From Rhodanobacteraceae bacterium (GTDB taxonomy: Bacteria; Pseudomonadota; Gammaproteobacteria; Xanthomonadales; Rhodanobacteraceae): 5,463 nt of DNA. Under the pieces are notes generated by a model that saw only the letters and a program-made list of their open reading frames with translations, was not told the origin of the DNA and made no database searches. Every line of letters begins with the position of its first letter. The stretch's first letter is position 1. Made by a program: the position numbers and the translations under genes. Shown one piece after another: positions 1 to 4,711 of this stretch. Location of the stretch: the NCBI GenBank assembly GCA_025924775.1, contig JAICHS010000168.1, forward strand, positions 1 through 5,463. The letters run 5' to 3'.

Positions 1-461
1 ACGCGTCCGGTTATGTGCGCAATTACCACTACCGGCGCGCGGCGTCCGGCGCCGGGTTGGAGTTGCAGGTGGATTTCGACCCCGGCTCGGTGGGCCGGTT
101 GACCGCGCAAGGCGGTGGCGCCTCGCCAGCGGCGCCCGGCGCCACGGCTTCGACCGGCGCTGCGGCGGGCCAGGCCGCCGTCAGCCCCGCCGGCGCCGCC
201 ACCCGCGGCAGCGGCACTTTGTGGGTAGGCGGCATCGACAGCAGCCATGCGTTCGCCAGCCTGCTGGCGCTGTTGCGCGGCGATGCGCAGCTGGACAAGG
301 TGGTTCCCGTGGCCGCCGATGCGGACGGCGTGCTGCTGCAGGTTGACTACAACGCGCCGCTGGCGACGGTGGTGGCGGCGCTGGAAGCGCCCAATGGCCA
401 TTTGGCGCAGGCCGTGCAGGCGCATGCAGGCGCGGATGCTTCGTTGCATTGGATTCCGTGA
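1..461 (+). CDS. DUF2066 domain-containing protein, C-terminal part (5' end outside the window)
   Basis: The reading frame is open from base 3 and ends at TGA 459-461, giving about 152 residues with no start in the window. The C-terminal block (about nt 213-440), which opens Leu-Trp-Val-Gly-Gly-Ile-Asp and carries a Phe-Ala-Ser-Leu-Leu-Ala-Leu-Leu-Arg stretch, resembles the end of DUF2066 proteins. These are usually exported proteins of unknown function, often encoded downstream of purM and near perM and hda in gammaproteobacteria (recalled, not searched). An Ala/Pro/Gly/Thr-rich stretch of about 34 residues (nt 111-212) separates two better-folded blocks and looks like a flexible linker or variable insertion. 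No signal peptide can be judged because the N terminus is missing. The next gene starts 13 nt after the stop, so the two are probably co-transcribed. The family call is fairly secure; the function is unknown. Confidence 0.75.
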   Translation, partial: ASGYVRNYHYRRAASGAGLELQVDFDPGSVGRLTAQGGGASPAAPGATASTGAAAGQAAVSPAGAATRGSGTLWVGGIDSSHAFASLLALLRGDAQLDKVVPVAADADGVLLQVDYNAPLATVVAALEAPNGHLAQAVQAHAGADASLHWIP

Positions 462-465
462 GCGC

Positions 466-469
466 AGGG
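466..469 (+). promoter_or_regulatory. Shine-Dalgarno site deciding a GTG start
   Basis: AGGG lies 5 nt before GTG 475. It supports this GTG as the start of the phosphatidyltransferase gene. Upstream ATGs in the same frame lie deep inside the DUF2066 gene and would add Arg/Trp-rich out-of-frame sequence. Confidence 0.5.
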
Positions 470-474
470 TCTCC

Positions 475-1071
475 GTGACCGGGACACTCCCCACGACGAA
501 TGCGGCGGCCAGCCCGCTGCGACACCTGCCCAACCTCATCTCGGCGCTGCGTATCGTGCTGGTCGCGCCGCTGCTGGCGGCGATCCTGCTGGCCCGCTAC
601 GAGGCGGCGCTGGCGATCGCGGTGGTCGCCGGTGTCTCGGATGGCGTGGACGGCTACCTGGCACGGCGGTTCCATTGGCAAAGCCGGCTGGGCTCCATGC
701 TCGATCCGGTTGCCGACAAGCTGATGCTGGTGGGTTGCCTGCTGGTGCTGGGCTGGCTCGCCGAGGTGCCGCGCTGGCTGGTGGCGTTGGTGGTGGCGCG
801 CGATCTGGTCATCTCCGTGGGCGCGTTGGCGTGGCATCGCGTGTTCCGCCACTTCGAGGCGCACCCCAGCTGGCTGTCGAAAACCACCACGGTGGTGCAG
901 ATCGGTTTCGTGTTGTGGGTCCTCGCCGACCGCGCATTCGACTGGCATGCCCCGATGCTGGTCCCGGTATGGAGCGTCGCGGTATGCACCGCCGCCAGTG
1001 GCCTCGATTACATCGTGCGCTGGGGCTGCCGGGCCCGGCGCGAACTCAAGCACGGAGAGGCATCGACATGA
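475..1071 (+). CDS. CDP-alcohol phosphatidyltransferase, cardiolipin-synthase-like
   Basis: This 198-residue integral membrane enzyme should transfer a phosphatidyl group from CDP-diacylglycerol to an alcohol acceptor in the inner membrane. The complete family signature D-x2-DG-x2-AR-x8-G-x3-D-x3-D is present: Asp56, Asp59, Gly60, Ala63, Arg64, Gly73, Asp77, Asp81. These are the metal and CDP-binding residues known for the family. It is preceded by a Leu-Pro-Asn-Leu-Ile-Ser-Ala-Leu-Arg-Ile segment (18-27), typical of PgsA and of CDP-type cardiolipin synthases. About six hydrophobic segments are visible (roughly 21-40, 43-58, 83-96, 99-118, 137-151, 161-178). Downstream Arg109-Asp110 and the Ser-Lys-x2-Thr-x2-Gln motif (135-142) resemble eukaryotic-type cardiolipin synthase more than PgsA, which usually has Arg-Glu. 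The acceptor is therefore probably phosphatidylglycerol, with glycerol 3-phosphate as the alternative. The start is GTG with AGGG upstream. The stop overlaps the perM start by 4 nt. Confidence 0.85.
   Translation: MTGTLPTTNAAASPLRHLPNLISALRIVLVAPLLAAILLARYEAALAIAVVAGVSDGVDGYLARRFHWQSRLGSMLDPVADKLMLVGCLLVLGWLAEVPRWLVALVVARDLVISVGALAWHRVFRHFEAHPSWLSKTTTVVQIGFVLWVLADRAFDWHAPMLVPVWSVAVCTAASGLDYIVRWGCRARRELKHGEAST
1054..1060 (+). promoter_or_regulatory. Strong Shine-Dalgarno site for the AI-2E/PerM gene
   Basis: GGAGAGG lies 7 nt before ATG 1068, inside the 3' end of the phosphatidyltransferase gene. It fixes the perM start at the ATGA overlap, although the frame stays open about 390 nt further upstream. 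Confidence 0.7.
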
Positions 1072-2204
1072 CCAACCTCCAGCGCTGGCAGTGGTTGCTG
1101 ATCGTGGCCGCGATCGGTTGGCTGGTATGGCTGCTGTCACCCATCCTGATGCCGTTCATGCTGGCGGGCGTGTTTGCCTACCTGGGCGATCCGCTGGTCG
1201 ATCGGCTGGAGCGCCTGCGCCTGGGGCGCGGCCTGGCCGCCAGCATCGTGTTCCTGGTGATGCTGTTGGTCCTGGCGCTGGTGCTGGTGCTGCTGGTGCC
1301 CCTGGTGCAACGCCAGATCATGCGTTTCGTGGCCGCGTTGCCCGCGTATGCCGAATGGTTCACGCACGTGGCGGTGCCGTGGCTGGAGCAGAAGCTGCAC
1401 ATTCCCGCCAGCGAATTCGATGTGACCACCCTGATCGCGCGGGTGCGCGAACACCTGGGTACCGTGGGGGGCATCGCGGCCACGCTGCTCGGCTACGCGA
1501 CCCGCTCGGGCCTGGCGCTGGTTGGCGTCGCCGTCGCGGTGGTGCTGGTGCCGGTGGTGACGTTCTACCTGCTGCGCGACTGGGACCAGCTGGTCGCGCA
1601 CGTTGACGGGTTGCTGCCGCGTGGGGCGCAGCCGACCATCCGGAGGCTGGCGCGCGAGACCGACAGCGTGCTCGGCGCGTTCGTGCGCGGCCAGCTGCTG
1701 GTGATGCTGGGATTGGCGATTTTCTACGCGCTGGCCCTGAAGCTGGTCGGGCTGGACGTCGGTCCGCTGATCGGCATGATCGCGGGCCTGGTCAGTTTCG
1801 TGCCGTACCTCGGGTTCATCATCGGCATCGTGGCCAGCATCATCGCGGTGCTGGTGCAGTTCCACGACGCGTATCACCTGATATTGGTGCTGGTGGTGTT
1901 CGGCATCGGCAACCTGCTGGAAAGCTACGTCCTGGTGCCCAAGCTGGTGGGCGACCGCATCGGGCTGCACCCGGTGGCGGTGATCTTCGCGGTGCTGGCC
2001 TTTGGTGAATTGTTCGGGTTCATCGGCGTGCTGCTGGCCTTGCCGTTGGCTTCGATCGCGATGGTCTTGCTGCGTTTCCTGCGCGAGCGTTACCAGGCCA
2101 GCCCGCTGTACGCGGGGGCGGGGCTGCCGAAGATCGTGACGAAATCGGGACAGCCGGTGGAGCAGGCACCGCCGGAGCCGCCGCAGCCACCGCCCGAGCC
2201 ATGA
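1068..2204 (+). CDS. AI-2E family transporter / PerM-like permease
   Basis: The 378-residue protein has about eight transmembrane segments (roughly 8-23, 26-40, 57-80, 148-169, 208-228, 234-262, 270-292, 303-336) and a soluble region between segments 3 and 4 (about 82-146). Its C-terminal half carries blocks typical of the AI-2E/PerM (UPF0118) family: Val-Leu-Gly-Ala-Phe-Val-Arg-Gly-Gln (201-209), Phe-Val-Pro-Tyr-Leu-Gly (244-249), Pro-Lys-Leu-Val-Gly-Asp-Arg-Ile-Gly-Leu-His-Pro (291-302) and the final Phe-Gly-Glu-Leu-Phe-Gly-Phe-Ile-Gly block. Family members export autoinducer-2 (TqsA) or act as Na+/H+ antiporters in some bacteria; for most, including the hda-linked PerM type, the substrate is unknown, so no quorum-sensing role should be assumed. 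The tail (365-378) is unusually proline-rich and ends Gln-Pro-Pro-Pro-Glu-Pro. The start is fixed by GGAGAGG and the 4-nt overlap with the previous gene; the stop overlaps the hda start. Confidence 0.9.
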   Translation: MTNLQRWQWLLIVAAIGWLVWLLSPILMPFMLAGVFAYLGDPLVDRLERLRLGRGLAASIVFLVMLLVLALVLVLLVPLVQRQIMRFVAALPAYAEWFTHVAVPWLEQKLHIPASEFDVTTLIARVREHLGTVGGIAATLLGYATRSGLALVGVAVAVVLVPVVTFYLLRDWDQLVAHVDGLLPRGAQPTIRRLARETDSVLGAFVRGQLLVMLGLAIFYALALKLVGLDVGPLIGMIAGLVSFVPYLGFIIGIVASIIAVLVQFHDAYHLILVLVVFGIGNLLESYVLVPKLVGDRIGLHPVAVIFAVLAFGELFGFIGVLLALPLASIAMVLLRFLRERYQASPLYAGAGLPKIVTKSGQPVEQAPPEPPQPPPEP

Positions 2205-2893
2205 TCCGGCAGTTCGCGCTTGACCTGCGCTGGCCGCCGCACCAGCGCCTCGACGCATTCTGGCCCGGCGGCAACGTCGCCGCGCTGCAGGGCGTGACCG
2301 ACGCCGTGCGCGGCGTGGGTGACGCGTGGCTGTACCTGCATGGCCCGGTGGGTACCGGCAAGAGTCATCTGTTGATCGGTGCCTGCCGCGCCGTGCTGGA
2401 AGCCGGCCAGCGGGCGCGCTACGTGTCGCTGGCGCAGCTGCCTGCGGCGCGGGGCAGCGCCATCGCGGACATCCGCCCCGAGGGCCTGCTTGCGATCGAC
2501 GGCGTGCAGTTGGCCGCGGGCGAGCGTGAGGCCGAACGCGCGTTGTTCGACCTCTACAACCGCGCAAAAAATGCAGGCGCGCGGATGTTGTTTGCGGCCA
2601 CGGCGTCGCCGTCCGAACTCGGGCTCGGATTGCCGGACCTGGTGTCGCGCCTGTCGATGTGCACCCAGTACGCGTTGCGCCCGCTGGACGACGCCGGCCG
2701 GCGCGCGATGTTGCGCCTGCTGGCGGGGCGCCGCGGCCTGCGGCTCGACGACGAAGTGCTGGATTGGTGGTTCGCGCGCCAGCCGCGCGATCCGGCGTCG
2801 CTGGTGGCGCTGCTGCAACGCGTGGATCGCGCGTCGCTGGCGGCGCAGCGGCGCATCACGATTCCGTTCCTGCGCGAGCTGCTGCGCGGATAG
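2201..2893 (+). CDS. hda: DnaA regulatory inactivator Hda
   Basis: This 230-residue AAA+ protein is homologous to DnaA domain III. In E. coli, Hda bound to the DNA-loaded beta clamp makes DnaA hydrolyse its ATP (RIDA) and so limits re-initiation. The N terminus has a clamp-binding-like motif, Gln4-Phe-Ala-Leu-Asp-Leu9. Walker A is Gly-Pro-Val-Gly-Thr-Gly-Lys-Ser (48-55). Walker B is Leu-Leu-Ala-Ile-Asp (96-100), followed by Gly101. The Phe-Asp-Leu-Tyr-Asn-Arg stretch (116-121) and Gly-Leu-Pro-Asp-Leu-x-Ser-Arg (143-150, with the putative arginine finger Arg150) match Hda strongly. So does the C terminus, with Asp-Arg-Ala-Ser-Leu-x-Ala-Gln-Arg (209-217) and Ile-Pro-Phe-Leu (221-224). Length and lack of a DNA-binding domain exclude DnaA itself. 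The start overlaps the perM stop (ATGA) and has no Shine-Dalgarno sequence at normal spacing, so translation is probably coupled. Confidence 0.92.
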   Translation: MIRQFALDLRWPPHQRLDAFWPGGNVAALQGVTDAVRGVGDAWLYLHGPVGTGKSHLLIGACRAVLEAGQRARYVSLAQLPAARGSAIADIRPEGLLAIDGVQLAAGEREAERALFDLYNRAKNAGARMLFAATASPSELGLGLPDLVSRLSMCTQYALRPLDDAGRRAMLRLLAGRRGLRLDDEVLDWWFARQPRDPASLVALLQRVDRASLAAQRRITIPFLRELLRG

Positions 2894-2907
2894 TCGGTGC
2901 CGCGCGG

Positions 2908-3579
2908 CTACGACCGCGTGGACAGCGCGCGGTCAAGCGCGGTCAGTTGCGCCGGCGTTCCGAGGTTGCGCCAGTACCCGTCGTAGCGTTCGCCCCGGAG
3001 CCGGCCGGCGCGGATGGCACGCGCCAGCAGCGGCGCGAGCTTGAAGATCCCGGGTGCCTCGCCCGCCACCAGTTCCGGGCGGTACACGCCGATGTTGCCG
3101 AACGTCAGGTGTTCACCAAGGCCGGCGTCGTTGAACCGTCGACCCTCCAGCCAGAAGTCGCCGCCGGGATGGAAGTCCGGATTCGGCACCATCACCAGAT
3201 GCGCCAGGCCATCGGGTTCGGTCGGCAGCCGCGCGTAGTCGAAATCGGTGACGATGTCGGCGCTGATCGCGAGGAACGGCGCCGTGCCCAGCAGCGGCAA
3301 CGCATGCAGCATCCCGCCACCCGTCTCCAGCGGCGCCGGGCCTTCGTGGCTGTAACGGATGCGCAGGCCGTAGCGTGAACCATCTCCCAGGGCTGCGGGG
3401 AATTGTTCGGCCAGCCAGGCGGTATTGACCACCACGTCGCGGATGCCCGCGGCGGCAAGCTTGTCCAGGTGGTACTCGATCAACATCCGGCCGCCCGCGC
3501 GCAGCAGGGGCTTGGGGGTGGTGTCGGTGAGCGGACGCATGCGCTCGCCGCGACCGGCCGCGAACAGCAAGGCCTTCAT
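2908..3579 (-). CDS. murU: N-acetylmuramate alpha-1-phosphate uridylyltransferase MurU
   Basis: The 223-residue cytoplasmic nucleotidyltransferase should convert MurNAc-alpha-1-phosphate and UTP to UDP-MurNAc. This is the last step of the peptidoglycan recycling route that bypasses MurA, the fosfomycin target (known from Pseudomonas putida). The N-terminal nucleotide loop is Ala-Ala-Gly-Arg-Gly-Glu-Arg-Met-Arg-Pro-Leu-Thr (7-18), with Pro-Lys-Pro at 22-24. Leu-Ile-Glu-Tyr-His-Leu (33-38), Leu-Glu-Thr-Gly-Gly-Gly (84-89), Phe-Lys-Leu-Ala-Pro-Leu-Leu (179-185) and Trp-Arg-Asn-Leu-Gly-Thr (203-208) all match the MurU group, and the length is normal. The metal-binding Asp108 sits in Ile-Ser-Ala-Asp instead of the Asn-Gly-Asp I expect. 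The start is the ATG overlapping the amgK stop, with GGAG 8 nt before it; a longer frame upstream lacks family sequence. Another sugar-1-phosphate nucleotidyltransferase is possible, but the amgK partner argues for MurU. Confidence 0.9.
   Translation of the reverse strand: MKALLFAAGRGERMRPLTDTTPKPLLRAGGRMLIEYHLDKLAAAGIRDVVVNTAWLAEQFPAALGDGSRYGLRIRYSHEGPAPLETGGGMLHALPLLGTAPFLAISADIVTDFDYARLPTEPDGLAHLVMVPNPDFHPGGDFWLEGRRFNDAGLGEHLTFGNIGVYRPELVAGEAPGIFKLAPLLARAIRAGRLRGERYDGYWRNLGTPAQLTALDRALSTRS
2912..2934. repeat. Hairpin just past the hda stop, inside the murU 3' end
   Basis: GACCGCG (2912-2918) and CGCGGTC (2928-2934) form a perfect 7-bp stem around a 9-nt loop. It begins 18 nt after the hda stop in a convergent junction. 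No T-run follows on either strand, so it is not a standard intrinsic terminator. It may still protect the hda mRNA 3' end, or simply reflect the codons of the murU C terminus. Confidence 0.3.
2927..2946. repeat. Tandem 10-bp repeat in the murU 3' end
   Basis: Two adjacent copies, GCGCGGTCAA (2927-2936) and GCGCGGTCAG (2937-2946), differ at one base. On the minus strand they encode part of the Leu-Thr-Ala-Leu-Asp-Arg-Ala-Leu stretch near the MurU C terminus. The length is not a multiple of three, so a gain or loss of one copy would shift the last MurU codons. Confidence 0.5.
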
Positions 3580-4604
3580 GCGGCCGGCTCCGTCAAATCG
3601 CGAGCGCCCACCCGGCGCTGCAGCAGCGTCAGCAGGTCGTGGAGTTCCGGGTAACCGCGTGCCACGTCGCGCACGTAGCCCCACACGCGCGGCAGGTCGG
3701 CAAGGTACTGGTGCTTGCCGTCGCGGTACCACAGCCGGCAAAAGATGCCGAGCACCTTCAAGTGCCGCTGCAGGCCGGTCAGGTCAAACCAGCGCTGCCA
3801 GCGCGCAGTGTCGACGCCCAGGTCGAGCGCGCCCGCATCGAGCAGCCGCCGGCGGTGCGACTCGGCCCAGGTACGTACGCGGGCGTCGTCCCACGCGATG
3901 TAACAGTCGCGCAGCAGCGAAACCAGATCGTAGGTGACCGGCCCCCGCACCGCGTCCTGGAAGTCGATGATGCCGGGGTTGTACGCCGGTACCCGCATCA
4001 GGTTGCGGCTGTGGAAGTCGCGGTGCATGAAGGTTTGTGGTTGGCCCGTCACGTTGTCGGCCAGCAGCCGGAACGCTGCCGCGATGACGGCGTGCTCGCC
4101 GGTGTCGATTTCGACGCCGAGGTGCCGCCCGAGGAACCAGGTCGGCATCAGTTCCAGTTCGCGCAGCACGAAAGCCTGGTCGAACGGCGGCAGGCCGCGT
4201 GGGTCGACGCGCGTCTGAATGGTGTACAACGCGGCCATGGCATCGGCGTACAGCGCGTCCGCGTTGGCGTTGGTCAATTCGGACAGATACGACTGCGTAC
4301 CCAGGTCGGACAGCAGCAGGAATCCCTGCGCCGGATCTGCCGCCCGCACTTCGGGCGCGTTGAGGCCGGCGCCGCGCAGGCGCGCGTCGATGTCCAGCCA
4401 CGCACCCAGGTCGCCCGAGCCGGGCGGTGCATCCATGATGATGCCGCCGACGCCGGAGGTGACGCGCCAGTAGCTGCGCGCGCTGGCATCGGCGGAGGCT
4501 GCCACGATGCGGGCGCGTGCGTCGCCCGTGGCCGCCCGCGCGAAGGCGAGCCGCGCGTCGGCGCGGGCGTCGGGTGCAGGCAATGGATCGCGGGTCGGCA
4601 TCAT
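3576..4604 (-). CDS. amgK: Anomeric MurNAc/GlcNAc kinase AmgK (aminoglycoside phosphotransferase fold)
   Basis: This 342-residue cytoplasmic kinase should phosphorylate MurNAc (and GlcNAc) at the anomeric carbon with ATP, supplying MurU. It has the aminoglycoside-phosphotransferase/choline-kinase fold. The N-terminal Ser-Ala-Asp-Ala-Ser-Ala-Arg-Ser-Tyr-Trp-Arg (37-47) and Met-Asp-Ala-Pro-Pro (57-61) match AmgK. Gly-Phe-Leu-Leu-Leu-Ser-Asp-Leu-Gly (94-102) follows. The catalytic loop is His194-Arg-Asp196-Phe-His-Ser-Arg-Asn201 and the metal site is Ile-Asp214-Phe-Gln-Asp217. Gln-Arg-His-Leu-Lys-Val-Leu-Gly-Ile-Phe (279-288) is another typical block. The N terminus has two consecutive ATGs (4604 and 4601) and no Shine-Dalgarno site; a -10-like box 8 nt upstream suggests a leaderless mRNA. 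The gene overlaps murU by 4 nt, and the pair forms a complete recycling shunt. As I recall, in Pseudomonas the pair lies beside lptD; here the divergent neighbour is cysD. Confidence 0.9.
   Translation of the reverse strand: MMPTRDPLPAPDARADARLAFARAATGDARARIVAASADASARSYWRVTSGVGGIIMDAPPGSGDLGAWLDIDARLRGAGLNAPEVRAADPAQGFLLLSDLGTQSYLSELTNANADALYADAMAALYTIQTRVDPRGLPPFDQAFVLRELELMPTWFLGRHLGVEIDTGEHAVIAAAFRLLADNVTGQPQTFMHRDFHSRNLMRVPAYNPGIIDFQDAVRGPVTYDLVSLLRDCYIAWDDARVRTWAESHRRRLLDAGALDLGVDTARWQRWFDLTGLQRHLKVLGIFCRLWYRDGKHQYLADLPRVWGYVRDVARGYPELHDLLTLLQRRVGARDLTEPAA
3588..3591 (-). promoter_or_regulatory. Shine-Dalgarno site for murU
   Basis: On the minus strand GGAG lies 8 nt before the ATG at 3579, inside the 3' end of amgK. 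It supports this start over the longer open frame reaching 3741. Confidence 0.55.
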
Positions 4605-4612
4605 GGCGCGGC

Positions 4613-4618
4613 AGTATA
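4613..4618 (-). promoter_or_regulatory. Putative -10 box for a leaderless amgK-murU transcript
   Basis: The minus strand reads TATACT (one mismatch to TATAAT), ending 8 nt before the amgK ATG at 4604. Transcription would start at or within a few bases of that ATG. No clear TTGACA-like -35 is visible. On the plus strand the overlapping TATAAA (4615-4620) could equally be a -10 for cysD with a leader of about 85 nt. Confidence 0.4.
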
Positions 4619-4635
4619 AAAGCGGGCCGTGCGGG

Positions 4636-4651
4636 ATCGCGGCCGCGCGAT
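4636..4651. repeat. Operator-like inverted repeat in the amgK/cysD intergenic region
   Basis: ATCGCG (4636-4641) and CGCGAT (4646-4651) form a perfect 6-bp dyad around 4 nt. The region also contains the 10-bp palindrome CGCGGCCGCG (4638-4647). It covers the place where a -35 element for the amgK promoter would lie, so a bound regulator could block it. High GC content makes a chance occurrence plausible. Confidence 0.3.
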
Positions 4652-4683
4652 TCCGTTATCCTTCATTTGCCCACGGTACAGTG

Positions 4684-4700
4684 CCGGGGTTTGAACCCGG
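4684..4700. repeat. Imperfect inverted repeat in the cysD leader
   Basis: CCGGG (4684-4688) and CCCGG (4696-4700) flank a partly paired centre, giving a 17-bp imperfect dyad that ends 11 nt before the cysD ATG. As RNA it could form a small hairpin covering the only weak ribosome-binding sequence (GGA at 4699-4701). It could also be an operator. The middle resembles a tRNA T-arm only by chance. Confidence 0.3.
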
Positions 4701-4711
4701 ATCACGAACGC

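Noticed and set aside
675..1067. N-terminal extension of the AI-2E gene by 131 codons
   Set aside because: It overlaps the phosphatidyltransferase gene in another frame and lacks membrane segments. GGAGAGG and the ATGA overlap place the start at 1068.
181..1140. Minus-strand open frame of 319 codons opposite the DUF2066 and phosphatidyltransferase genes
   Set aside because: Its product is rich in Arg, His, Gln and Pro, with no family resemblance. It is the usual antisense shadow in GC-rich DNA, opposite two well-supported genes.
1255..1310. CTG/GTG-rich near-repetitive stretch
   Set aside because: It simply encodes the Leu/Val-rich third membrane segment of the PerM-like protein; no regular repeat unit is kept.
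1068..2204. Quorum-sensing role for the AI-2E family gene
   Set aside because: The family name reflects one characterised E. coli member. There is no luxS or signalling gene in the window and the perM-hda context is a housekeeping one.
1137..2567. Minus-strand open frame of 476 codons opposite perM and hda
   Set aside because: The His/Gln/Arg-rich product has no domain I recognise and lies opposite genes with full family motifs; it is a codon-bias artefact.
3580..3741. N-terminal extension of murU by 54 codons
   Set aside because: The extension is Arg/Pro/Ala-rich and overlaps amgK. MurU family sequence begins exactly at the ATG at 3579.
3639..4619. Plus-strand open frame of 326 codons opposite amgK
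   Set aside because: It shows no recognisable motif, while the opposite strand carries the complete AmgK catalytic loop and metal site.
4671..4711. tRNA-like 3' end (GGTTTGAACC resembles a T-arm)
   Set aside because: The invariant C of the T-loop is T, and no D-arm, anticodon arm or acceptor stem can be found around it.
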